Part shown: positions 9,487-17,309 of the stretch, piece after piece
Layout of the letters: each line of letters starts with the position of its first letter
Numbering within the stretch: position 1 is the stretch's first letter
Assembly (NCBI GenBank): GCA_029973955.1
Contig: JARKQJ010000190.1
Location: 1-64,000 of the forward strand
DNA: 64,000 bases
Direction of reading: 5' to 3'
Source: Paludibaculum sp.
GTDB taxonomy: Bacteria > Acidobacteriota > Terriglobia > Bryobacterales > Bryobacteraceae
Position numbers and translations under genes: made by a program
The notes under the pieces: model-generated
The model's input: the letters and a program-made list of their open reading frames with translations, nothing else
Told to the model about the DNA's origin: nothing
The model's database searches: none

Positions 9487-10626
9487 CTATGCCAGCGGGC
9501 CAGGATAATCCTCTCCCATCAGCGCAGCTTCCTCGTTCGCCAGCGTCCGCACCACCTCCAGATGGAAGTAGTCCACCATCGTCGGAATCGTCATGAACTC
9601 GTGCTTGAACTGCGCCCGCCCGCGGTCCATCTCTCCCCGCAGCGCCGCATAGAGGTTGCCTTGTTCCCGCCCCTTCCTCACCGCCTGCGCCTGATACAAC
9701 CGCATCTCCGCCACGCGAACCCGCGCAAAACGCTGCGCCCGCGCGTGCAACTCCTGCTCATCGCGCGGCAGGTCGTTCCACGCCGGAGAGGCCGCCGCGG
9801 GACGCGCCGCACTGCCGCCCCCGGCCGGGACAATGCTCAGCATCGCGCCCGCCTGAGCCGATGTGGCCGAGCGCTGCGCCGCATGCCGGCAGTCCAGCGT
9901 GGTGCCCGCCAAAGCCGCAATCACCTCCAGAAGGTTGATGTCCACCGACTCTCCGCCGCCCTCGGCATACAGCACCGCGGCCACGCGGCGCTTGCCCTCG
10001 CTCTGCCCCACAATGATCGGCAGCAGGCACACGCGCTTCTCTTCCGCGCCGCCCAGCGCCTCCACCAGCTCCGGCGAAATCTCGCCCGGCGTCGCCATCG
10101 CGATCACCGCGTCCAGTGACTCGATCACTCCGCCGAACGCCGCCGCCTCGGCCACCTGAATCCGCCTGTCGCCCAACTCGCGCACCGGCAGCTCGCCCAT
10201 CGAGCGGTGGTCCTCATACTGCAACTCGCCCCCAACCACGCTGAACAGCACCACGCACGGCGCAACGGCAAATGCGCCGTCCAGCAGCGCCGCCGCCCAC
10301 GCATCGCTGCTCTCGGCATGCTCCAGGCGCCTCGCCGTCTGGTTCAGACGCTCACTGAACATCCGCAGCGCCCCGCCGATCGCCCGCTCATGCTCCTCGG
10401 CCACCCGCGCCGCCACGCGCGCCTCCAGCTCCTGCTCGAACGACACTTCCAGCGAGGCAAAACGATCCTCCAGGGCGCGCTCCACATGCTCGCGCCAGCC
10501 CCGCTCCATCTGGTCCTGCATCGCCTCGACATGCAATTGCCACGCCGCCGCAATCTGCTCCTGCGCCATGCGGCGCTCGGCCTCAAACAACCCTTGCGCC
10601 TGCTGCGGCGCCTGCTCGAATTCCAT
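9487..10626 (-). CDS. hypothetical coiled-coil / GAF-like protein
   Basis: 379 residues, not assigned. The N-terminal about 110 residues are charged and heptad-like (AERRMAQEQIAAAWQLHVEA, LEDRFASLEVSFEQELEARV), predicting a coiled coil. Residues about 115-260 look like a GAF-type sensor fold (AVAPCVVLFSVVGGELQY, RRVAAVLYAEGGGESVDINLLEVIAALAG). The C-terminal part is helical, with Arg-rich segments. ATG 10626 is preferred over GTG 10632 because GAGGG lies 9 bases before it. It sits between the AsmA-like and transglycosylase genes on the same strand, so an envelope-associated role is possible. No catalytic motif is seen. Confidence 0.75.
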   Translation of the reverse strand: MEFEQAPQQAQGLFEAERRMAQEQIAAAWQLHVEAMQDQMERGWREHVERALEDRFASLEVSFEQELEARVAARVAEEHERAIGGALRMFSERLNQTARRLEHAESSDAWAAALLDGAFAVAPCVVLFSVVGGELQYEDHRSMGELPVRELGDRRIQVAEAAAFGGVIESLDAVIAMATPGEISPELVEALGGAEEKRVCLLPIIVGQSEGKRRVAAVLYAEGGGESVDINLLEVIAALAGTTLDCRHAAQRSATSAQAGAMLSIVPAGGGSAARPAAASPAWNDLPRDEQELHARAQRFARVRVAEMRLYQAQAVRKGREQGNLYAALRGEMDRGRAQFKHEFMTIPTMVDYFHLEVVRTLANEEAALMGEDYPGPLA

Positions 10627-10665
10627 GATCACTTTCCCTCGACTGTCATGCAGTGTAGCGCGCTC

Positions 10666-13053
10666 CTACCGGACCGCGGGCGCCAGCTCGAACGGCAGCG
10701 GCGTCAGGGTCAGACGAATCGGATGCCGCGCACCCGGAAACTCCACCAGCATCTTGCCTTCCGCTCCCGCGCTGCTCTGTCCCATCACCCAATCGGCCCC
10801 CATCTGCGCCTCCAGGCAGTTGAACTTCAGGCGCTGCCCGGCGCGCGCCCCGTCGTAGTCCAGGCAGGCGTTCAGCTGCCTTGCCTTGTCCTCGCCCAAC
10901 TCCACGTTCCGGCCGGAAACCTGCGCCGTGCCCGCAAGCCTGGCCGCCACCTCAGCCGACACTCCCGCCGCTTCCAAATCCAACTCGGCGTCAAACTGGC
11001 CCAACTGCGTGTGCGCCCCGTCCAGCTTGCCCTGCACGCGGTACTTCGGCCGCGGCCCGCCCAATCGCACCGACGCCCGGCCCGAGAACCGCCCGTCACT
11101 CCACTGCGCCGCCACGTCCGGCATCTCCACCGCATCGCCATCCCAATACACTTGCGCTTTCAAGTCGGAAAACTCCTCATCCCCCAACGTCAGCTTCCCG
11201 ATCCGCAGCGTCCCCTCGGCGTGCCGGCCACGCAGCCACGCCGGCGCCACCGGTCGCCGCCTCAATGTGCGATCCAGGAAGCCTTGCCTCCTGGACAGTG
11301 CCGGCTCCAAGATCTGGTCCAGATCCGCTCCGTCCAGCTCCTTCACAGCCAGTTCGAAATGGAAGGGCCGCCGCCCAGCCACCCGCGACAGGCTCCCCGA
11401 CCACGCCTTGCCTTCCACTTCCAGCACCGCCTGCTTCAACCCCCACCCACCTTTGCGCAAAGCAAACTGCCCCCGCCGCACCTTCACCGGCTTGGCCAGC
11501 CCTTCCAGCACGCAACTGCTCCCCTCCAACTCCATCTCCCCGCTCCACGACTCCGCCACCTTCTTCCCCTCACCCTCGTCCTGCGCCACCACCCGTTCAA
11601 AGCGCAACCCGCCCCGCACTTCCCCGTCCCGGCAACTCTTGCCCAGCGGGCTCGGAGCCTCAATCCCCAACCGCTCCGCCGCGGCAATCACGTTGTTCAA
11701 TTCGAACTTCCCGCTGGTCAGATCAAACTCCATCGCCTCGGACTGCGCGTCCCACTTGCCCTTCACCGTCGCTTCGGTCCCCGACTGCAGCGTCACCGCC
11801 GCCGGAGCCAGCACCACCAGCGGCCCCGACAGCGTCACCTGCGCCTCAGCCAGGGACACTCTCTCGGAATCCGCCACCGACACTTTGGCGTTGCTCAACG
11901 TCACCGATCCTTCCATCGGCCGGCTCTGCGCATACTTCAACTCACCCGCGATGGCCCCTTCCACGGCCAGCCCCGGCGGCATCCGCGCACCCAGCCTCCG
12001 CGCCAGTTCCAGCACCAGCGGCGCCGGCATTCCATCCAGTGTCAGCCCCGCTTCCCACTCCGGATCCACCATCATCTTCCGCCCCGACAGGGTCACATTG
12101 AAGGGCAGTCCGGCTTTCTTCCCTTCCGGCTTCGTCGATGCCAGGTCCAACGATTGCCCCGTCAGATCCAGCCGCCCCTCATACGGCATCGAAAACTCGC
12201 GCGAACCCAGCCCGAACAGACCCGGGCGGTCCACATCTTCCATCTCCACTGAGCCGCGGATCTTCAACTCGTGAATCGGCCCATCCAGCGTTGCCCGCGA
12301 CGTGAAGCGGCCTTTCACGCCCAAATCGCTGCCAGTCACCAGCGTCAAAAGTTCCGCGATCGCGCTCCGCTCCAGTGCCAGGTCCACCGAGAGCCGGCTG
12401 TTGCCACCCGCCGCCGGCGTCCAGCGCCCGCGGCCCGTGAAGCGGCCGAACCCCTGTTCGAATCGATCCGTGCGCGCCGGCGAGGCCTCATACTTCCACA
12501 CCAGGGCTCCGCCCGGCGTGGACGGCGGCTCCAGATCCACATCCACCGCGTTCAGAAACAGCCCCGATTTCAACGTCCCCGTCCGGAAATTGATCCGGCT
12601 CTCCCGGATCTGCACCTGCGGCGCGTTGCTCCCGTCCTTCACGCCCGTAAACACCCTTTGCAGCAGCGCCGCGAAGTTCCAGCCCGAGTCTTCCTTCCGC
12701 GCCAGGTTCACGCTCGCGTCCACCAGCCGCACCGACGAGACGTCCATGCGCCCGGTGATCATCGCCAGCATCCCCAGGCTCACCTGCATCTCACCCACGT
12801 AGGCCAGCGGCTCATGCCCAAACGCGGGATCGTCCGGAATCACCAGGTCCCGCGCCGTTAGCCCTGGCGCCGGGTAGATCTGGTATCGCACCGACGAAAA
12901 CTCCACCTGCCGGCCCAGCGTCTGCGCCAGCGCGTCCGCTAGCGGCTGGCGAAACCGGCTCGCGTCGATCTCCGGCGCCACCAGCGCGCCCACGGCGCCC
13001 ATCACCACCAGCAGAATCGACACCAACGCCACACGGCCCCAGCGAATCTTCAA
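10666..13053 (-). CDS. AsmA-family envelope protein
   Basis: About 795 residues. A single N-terminal membrane helix (IRWGRVALVSILLVVMGAVGALVA) is followed by the AsmA N-terminal pattern RQPLADALAQTLGRQVEFSSVRYQIYPAPGLTARDL and long beta-repeat stretches. The C-terminal region contains the AsmA_2/DUF3971-like blocks (DGPIHELKIRGSVEM, VSGRNVELGEDKARQLNACLDYD). AsmA-like proteins are thought to bridge the periplasm and move or organise phospholipids. The start is a TTG at 13053 with AAAGGAG seven bases upstream; it overlaps the stop of the preceding gene by 4 bases (TTGA). The upstream frame to 13398 is open but is shadow of the preceding gene. Confidence 0.85.
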   Translation of the reverse strand: MKIRWGRVALVSILLVVMGAVGALVAPEIDASRFRQPLADALAQTLGRQVEFSSVRYQIYPAPGLTARDLVIPDDPAFGHEPLAYVGEMQVSLGMLAMITGRMDVSSVRLVDASVNLARKEDSGWNFAALLQRVFTGVKDGSNAPQVQIRESRINFRTGTLKSGLFLNAVDVDLEPPSTPGGALVWKYEASPARTDRFEQGFGRFTGRGRWTPAAGGNSRLSVDLALERSAIAELLTLVTGSDLGVKGRFTSRATLDGPIHELKIRGSVEMEDVDRPGLFGLGSREFSMPYEGRLDLTGQSLDLASTKPEGKKAGLPFNVTLSGRKMMVDPEWEAGLTLDGMPAPLVLELARRLGARMPPGLAVEGAIAGELKYAQSRPMEGSVTLSNAKVSVADSERVSLAEAQVTLSGPLVVLAPAAVTLQSGTEATVKGKWDAQSEAMEFDLTSGKFELNNVIAAAERLGIEAPSPLGKSCRDGEVRGGLRFERVVAQDEGEGKKVAESWSGEMELEGSSCVLEGLAKPVKVRRGQFALRKGGWGLKQAVLEVEGKAWSGSLSRVAGRRPFHFELAVKELDGADLDQILEPALSRRQGFLDRTLRRRPVAPAWLRGRHAEGTLRIGKLTLGDEEFSDLKAQVYWDGDAVEMPDVAAQWSDGRFSGRASVRLGGPRPKYRVQGKLDGAHTQLGQFDAELDLEAAGVSAEVAARLAGTAQVSGRNVELGEDKARQLNACLDYDGARAGQRLKFNCLEAQMGADWVMGQSSAGAEGKMLVEFPGARHPIRLTLTPLPFELAPAVR

Positions 13054-13658
13054 GACCGGACTCCTTTGACCAGCAGCTCGTACTCCGCCGGCGTGTCGAT
13101 ATCCATCCCCACCCGCGCATCTTCCACATCCACATACCGGCTCCGGCCCGCCTCCGCATGAACCAGTTCCCGCGCCGTCGCTTCCGGCCCCAACTCGAGC
13201 ATCGCCGCCACCCACCGCCCGTCCATCAATACCGGGTGCCCGTGTTTGCCCGCATGCCGCGGGATCACAAATGGCGGCTTCTCTTCGCACTCGCGCCACG
13301 CAGCCGCCAGTCTCTCCAGCGTCCGCGGCTCCACCCCCGGCCCGTCCACCGGCAGGAAGAACACCGCCTCGCAGTCTTTCACCGCGCGCAGCCCGCACTG
13401 CAGCGACGACAACTGCCCGCGCTCCGGCCGCGGGTTCACCACCAGCAGCGCCTCGTCGCCTCGCTTCAATCCCTGCGCCACCCGCTCCGCCTCATACCCC
13501 AGCACGCACACCACCCTCCGGCACACCTGCGAATACACTGCAATCTGCCGGTCCAGCAGCGTCTCGCCTTCCCACTCCAGCAGCGCCTTCGGACGGCCCA
13601 TCCGGCTGCTCGCCCCGCCGGCGAGAATCACTGCCGCAATGTTGGATTCGCCGCTCAC
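13050..13658 (-). CDS. MocA-like nucleotidyltransferase
   Basis: 202 residues of the MobA/MocA NTP-transferase family, which attach CMP or GMP to molybdopterin. Seen: the nucleotide loop LAGGASSRMGRPK at residues 12-24, FFLPVDGPGVEP with the metal-binding Asp, and PRHAGKHGHPVLMD. Context with xdhC directly upstream supports a MocA role in preparing molybdenum cytosine dinucleotide for a xanthine-dehydrogenase-type hydroxylase. GTG 13658 is chosen because it overlaps the xdhC stop by 4 bases and begins the fold correctly; the longer open frame upstream is antisense-like. No molybdenum hydroxylase is encoded in the window. Confidence 0.87.
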   Translation of the reverse strand: MSGESNIAAVILAGGASSRMGRPKALLEWEGETLLDRQIAVYSQVCRRVVCVLGYEAERVAQGLKRGDEALLVVNPRPERGQLSSLQCGLRAVKDCEAVFFLPVDGPGVEPRTLERLAAAWRECEEKPPFVIPRHAGKHGHPVLMDGRWVAAMLELGPEATARELVHAEAGRSRYVDVEDARVGMDIDTPAEYELLVKGVRS

Positions 13659-14491
13659 TTCTCCAGCGCCTTGAGTCCATCCCTGGCGAACATCGACTTC
13701 GATAGCGCCTGCCAGTCGGACTCCGGCGCCCTCCGCACCGCAATCATCTCCGCCGCCACGCTCACCGCAATCTCTTCCGGTGTCAGCGCTCCGATATCCA
13801 ACCCCATCGGCGCCGAAACCCGCGCGAACGCCTCCGCCGGAATCCCTTCCTTCTCCAGCTCCCGCACCACGCTCAGCACTTTGCGTTTGCTGCCGATCAT
13901 CGCGACGTAGCGCGCCGGCGTGGTCACCGCCCACTTCAATACCCGCATGTCATCTCTGTGGCCGCGCGTCACAATCACCAGGTACGACGAGCGGTTCACC
14001 TCCAGCTTTCCGAAGAGCTCCTCGTACTCGCCGGCCAGCACCTCGTCCGCCATCGGGAACCGCTCGCGATTCGCAAACGCCTCCCGGTCATCGATCACCG
14101 TCGTCCGGAAGCCCGCCATCCCGGCCACCTGGCAAAGGCTCTTTGAAATGTGGCCCGCGCCGAAAATGTAGGCCGACGGCTGGGGCTCCAATGGCTCAAT
14201 GAACACTTCCAACTGGCCTCCGCAGATCAGACCGTTATCGTACGCCGCATCCTGCCCCAGCGAAAAATTCAGCCGCCGCGGCTTGCCCGTCTCCATCGCC
14301 TCCCGCGCCGCGGTCCACACTTCGGCCTCCACGCACCCGCCGCCGATCGTCCCGATCATCGATCCGTCGTCCCGCACCAGCAGCTTCGCGCTCGTGTAGC
14401 TCGGAATCGAACCGTTCGCCTGGACGATCGTCGCCAGTGCGCACCGTTGGCCTGCTCTTCGCAGGCGCACCAGTTCCTCAAAAACGTCCAT
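13655..14491 (-). CDS. xdhC: XdhC/CoxI family molybdenum-hydroxylase maturation protein
   Basis: 278 residues with the two XdhC modules: the N-terminal XdhC_CoxI domain (LATIVQANGSIPSYTSAKLLV, GTIGGGCVEAEVW) and a C-terminal Rossmann domain (AYIFGAGHISKSLC, TVIDDREAFANRERFP, VIVTRGHRDDMRVLKW, YVAMIGSKRK). XdhC binds molybdenum cofactor, helps its sulphuration and hands it to xanthine-dehydrogenase-type enzymes. ATG 14491 (MDVFEELVRLR) is preferred over the upstream ATGs at 14500 and 14524: a TACAAT box lies 7 bases before it, pointing to a leaderless transcript. First gene of the minus-strand run ending at 6140. Confidence 0.9.
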   Translation of the reverse strand: MDVFEELVRLRRAGQRCALATIVQANGSIPSYTSAKLLVRDDGSMIGTIGGGCVEAEVWTAAREAMETGKPRRLNFSLGQDAAYDNGLICGGQLEVFIEPLEPQPSAYIFGAGHISKSLCQVAGMAGFRTTVIDDREAFANRERFPMADEVLAGEYEELFGKLEVNRSSYLVIVTRGHRDDMRVLKWAVTTPARYVAMIGSKRKVLSVVRELEKEGIPAEAFARVSAPMGLDIGALTPEEIAVSVAAEMIAVRRAPESDWQALSKSMFARDGLKALEK

Positions 14492-14498
14492 TCCTCTC

Positions 14499-14504
14499 AT
14501 TGTA
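14499..14504 (-). promoter_or_regulatory. -10-like hexamer TACAAT before xdhC
   Basis: On the minus strand TACAAT is followed after 7 bases by the ATG at 14491. This fits a short-leader or leaderless transcript for the xdhC operon. No -35 element could be assigned with confidence. Confidence 0.35.
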
Positions 14505-14558
14505 GCCGCCCCATTCCAGGCCATGCCGCTGAAAAACAGGCCATTCTACCCAATGTGC

Positions 14559-14564
14559 TATCAT
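14559..14564 (+). promoter_or_regulatory. -10-like hexamer TATCAT before the HAD gene
   Basis: TATCAT lies 8 bases before the GTG at 14573. It faces away from the xdhC promoter 60 bases to the left, so the gap between the two genes is a divergent promoter region. Confidence 0.35.
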
Positions 14565-14572
14565 GCCCGCGA

Positions 14573-15250
14573 GTGTTTGAAAATCTGCAGGTTGCCCCCG
14601 GTCTTGCCTTCCTTTTCGATATGGATGGCGTCCTGATCGAATCCACTGACATCCATACCCAGGCCTGGGAGATCTATCTCCGCCGCCACGGCATCGATCC
14701 TACCGGCGTCCTCGCCAAGATGTTCGGCAAACGCAATGACGACATCGTGCGCATTCTCTGGGGCGATGGGCTCTCCCCCGCTGAGGTCTTCCACCACGGC
14801 GCCGAGAAGGAAAAACTCTACCGCGAACTCATGACGCCCGTCTTCGAAGAGCACGTCGTCAAAGGCGTCCGCGGTTTCATACAGGCTGCCGCCGCCCTCG
14901 GCGTCCCCTGCGCCCTCGGCACCAACGCCGAACCCGCCAACGTCGACTACGTCCTGGAGCACACCGGCCTCCGCCCCCTCTTCAGCGCTTTCGTCGACGG
15001 CCACCAGGTGCGCCTCCCCAAGCCCGATCCCGAGGTCTATCTCACCGCCGCCGCCCGCCTCGGCGTCGATCCCCGCAATTGCGTCGTCTTTGAAGATTCA
15101 CCCGGCGGCATGCAGGCCGCCCGCACCGCCGGAGCCCGTGTCGTCGCGCTCCTCACGACGCTCGATCAGGCGCCCGCCGCCGATCTCGCCGTGCCCGATT
15201 TCCTGGACCCGCGCCTCTTGCCATGGCTCTCAAGCTTGACTCCTCGCTGA
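14573..15250 (+). CDS. HAD-superfamily hydrolase, beta-phosphoglucomutase-like
   Basis: 225 residues. HAD motif I is FDMDGVLIES (nucleophile Asp about 16, acid Asp about 18), motif II is around LGTNAEPANVDY, Lys in QVRLPKPDPEVY and motif IV in CVVFEDSPGGMQAA. The cap insertion between motif I and II (TDIHTQAWEIYLRRHGIDPTGV) matches the four-helix cap of beta-phosphoglucomutase/phosphatase members. Likely a small sugar-phosphate phosphatase; substrate unknown. GTG 14573 is chosen because it is 8 bases after a TATCAT box and leaves a normal N-terminus. The 3' end overlaps the next gene by 28 bases. Confidence 0.88.
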   Translation: MFENLQVAPGLAFLFDMDGVLIESTDIHTQAWEIYLRRHGIDPTGVLAKMFGKRNDDIVRILWGDGLSPAEVFHHGAEKEKLYRELMTPVFEEHVVKGVRGFIQAAAALGVPCALGTNAEPANVDYVLEHTGLRPLFSAFVDGHQVRLPKPDPEVYLTAAARLGVDPRNCVVFEDSPGGMQAARTAGARVVALLTTLDQAPAADLAVPDFLDPRLLPWLSSLTPR

Positions 15251-16731
15251 ACCTCGCCACCTTCACCACCGCGCTGATCTCCATCGCGCTGGCGTCGCTC
15301 GTCTGGTGGCGCCGCCTCGCCCGCCTCACCCTCCTCCGCAACCGCATCGCGCGCATCCACACACTCTCCGAAGAGATCCTCGGCCTCACCTCCGCCGAGC
15401 AGGCCGCCGACCTCCTCCACACCCGACTCGCCGAAATCTTCCCCTCCTGCCGCACGCGCCTCTTCGTCCTCGACCCCGCCTCCGGTGAGCTCCAGCTCCC
15501 CAATAACGAAAAGTCCATCCCTCCCGCCGCCACCGAATGCCTGCATTCCGGCCAGCTCCTCACCACCCCCCTAGCCATCTACTTCCCCGCCCTGGCCGAA
15601 CAGAAGGCCGCCGGCGTCCTCGAACTCAGCGGCCTCCAGGAGTGGCGCCCGCAGGCCGACGAGACCGCCGCCCTCCACCACCTCGCCAATCAGACCGCCA
15701 TCGCCATCCGTCTCATGGATCAGCGCCACCTCCGCGAGCAGCTCGCCCGCAGCGAACAGCTCGGCGCCACCGGCGTGTTCGTCTCCAGCATCGCCACTCA
15801 ACTCCGTACGCCCCTTTCGCGCATCATCGCCTCCGCCGCCCAACTGGGCAAAGAGTCACTCGCCGCCGAAGCCTCCGCGGCTATGGAACTGCTCGACCGC
15901 ATCGTCGCCGTCAGCCGCCCCGAGCAGGCCCGCACGCAACCCTTCGATCTCAATCAGGCCGTCTCTCAGCTCGCCGAGTTCCGCGCTCGCGCCTGGCGCC
16001 TCCGCGCCCTCTCCGTCTCGCTCGAACTCGCCCCCGGCCCCTTGCCCGTGATGGCCGCCCGCGGCCAGCTCGAACAGGCCCTCCTCAGCCTCATCGTCAC
16101 CGCCGAGCAGAGCCAGGAAGAGTCTGCTTCGCGCAGCATCCGCATCGAAACCCGGGCACCGGCCGGCCAGCACACTGGCCACGCCATCCTTGCCATCTCC
16201 TGCCCCCCCGGCGCACCCGTGCCTACCGACGCCTCCTCCGGACTGGCCGCCGCCCGCAGTATTCTCAACGCCTCCGGCTGCCGTCTCGAGTTCCACTCCA
16301 CGCCCCAATCCACCTGCTTTGAGATCACTCTCCCGCTCGCCGCCAGTACTGTACCCGCCGAACCTTCCGGCGAGCAGGACGCCGAGCCCGCCCGCCCCCT
16401 CACTCTCCTCCTCGCTCATCCCGACCTCACCGCCCTCCGCCCGCTCGTCGCCGCCCTCGGCGAACGCGGCCACCGCGCCATCCCCGCCGATTCCGCCGGC
16501 CTCGCCCTCGATCTCGCCTCCCACATGCCCTTCGACGCCCTCCTCGCCTCCCGCTCCCTCAGCGACCTCGATTGGCCCGGCCTCGCCTCCGCCTGCCAGA
16601 AGGCCGGCCTCCCCATCGCCCTCCTCTGCGCCCATACCGAACTTCCCCCTCAGGGCATCCCCTCCGTCCACCTCAACCACGACGAGGCCGAGCTCGATCG
16701 CCTCCTCGCCCAACTCTCCGAAACCGCCTGA
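15223..16731 (+). CDS. degenerate histidine-kinase-like protein (pseudokinase with receiver-like tail)
   Basis: 502 residues: one membrane helix (11-29), a GAF-like region (about 45-165), a HisKA-like helix pair, an ATPase-like domain and a receiver-like C-terminus (about 392-500). The architecture is that of a hybrid kinase, but key residues are changed. In ATQLRTPL (191-198) the phospho-acceptor His of HELRTPL is Thr192. The N-box Asn positions are Ser289 and Thr293. The G1 motif DTGPG reads CPPGAP (327-332). The receiver Asp aligns with Ser443. It is therefore unlikely to autophosphorylate and may act as a signalling scaffold. It overlaps the HAD gene by 28 bases. Family placement is by alignment in the head, not by a profile search. 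Confidence 0.75.
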   Translation: MALKLDSSLNLATFTTALISIALASLVWWRRLARLTLLRNRIARIHTLSEEILGLTSAEQAADLLHTRLAEIFPSCRTRLFVLDPASGELQLPNNEKSIPPAATECLHSGQLLTTPLAIYFPALAEQKAAGVLELSGLQEWRPQADETAALHHLANQTAIAIRLMDQRHLREQLARSEQLGATGVFVSSIATQLRTPLSRIIASAAQLGKESLAAEASAAMELLDRIVAVSRPEQARTQPFDLNQAVSQLAEFRARAWRLRALSVSLELAPGPLPVMAARGQLEQALLSLIVTAEQSQEESASRSIRIETRAPAGQHTGHAILAISCPPGAPVPTDASSGLAAARSILNASGCRLEFHSTPQSTCFEITLPLAASTVPAEPSGEQDAEPARPLTLLLAHPDLTALRPLVAALGERGHRAIPADSAGLALDLASHMPFDALLASRSLSDLDWPGLASACQKAGLPIALLCAHTELPPQGIPSVHLNHDEAELDRLLAQLSETA

Positions 16732-16766
16732 GTCCGCAGGCCATCCAAATCGGTGAGAATATCTCT

Positions 16767-17282
16767 ATGCGTACCCTGCTGAGCCGCTCCCTATCCGCCT
16801 CGCTCCTCTTGGCACTCCTCCTCGGCGCCGGCTTGGCTTTCTCACAGACGCAGCGCAAATACTCCGGCCCGCGCCCACCCAAGCCTGACGTCCCCTTCCT
16901 CCTGCACGCCGGCAAACTGATCGAGGCCGAATCCCTCACCGCCACCGAATCTCAGGCCAAGGACGGCACCCAGTACACCATCCCGGGCGCCGCCTCCTCC
17001 GCCCGCACGCCCGTGCCCGAGCCGATCTTCCTCTTTCAGTCCGACAAGATCAACCCGGACAAGCTCACGCTCTTCAAAATGGAATCCCGCGGCGGCAGCC
17101 GCACCCTCCTGCTCCCCGCCGCCGGCAAGCGCAGCAAAAACGGACCGCGGCCCCTCTTCATGCTCGTCTCTCCCCTCGCGCCGGGCCTGTTCAAAGTGGA
17201 GGTCAACGAGATCCTCGCCGACGGCGAATACTGCATGTCCCCGGAAGGCTCCAATCAGGTCTTCTGCTTCGCCGCTTACTAG
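16767..17282 (+). CDS. secreted hypothetical protein
   Basis: 171 residues with a clear Sec signal peptide (RTLLSRSLSASLLLALLLGA, cleavage after GLAFS-Q about 27). The mature protein is polar and contains no recognised motif; FKVEVNEILADGEYCMSPEGS near the end is the most patterned part, with two Cys (about 156 and 168) that could pair. The frame upstream to 16572 is open but lacks a signal peptide, so ATG 16767 is preferred. It lies 35 bases after the kinase-like gene and just before the glycosyltransferase, on the same strand. Function unknown. Confidence 0.75.
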   Translation: MRTLLSRSLSASLLLALLLGAGLAFSQTQRKYSGPRPPKPDVPFLLHAGKLIEAESLTATESQAKDGTQYTIPGAASSARTPVPEPIFLFQSDKINPDKLTLFKMESRGGSRTLLLPAAGKRSKNGPRPLFMLVSPLAPGLFKVEVNEILADGEYCMSPEGSNQVFCFAAY

Positions 17283-17297
17283 CCCGCTCCGGACCCG

Positions 17298-17303
17298 TAC
17301 AAT
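17298..17303 (+). promoter_or_regulatory. -10-like hexamer TACAAT before the GT-C gene
   Basis: TACAAT ends 6 bases before the TTG start at 17310, the same spacing as at 440-452. A leaderless transcript starting at a UUG codon would be unusual, so the start or the promoter assignment may be imperfect. Confidence 0.33.
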
Positions 17304-17309
17304 AGTCGA

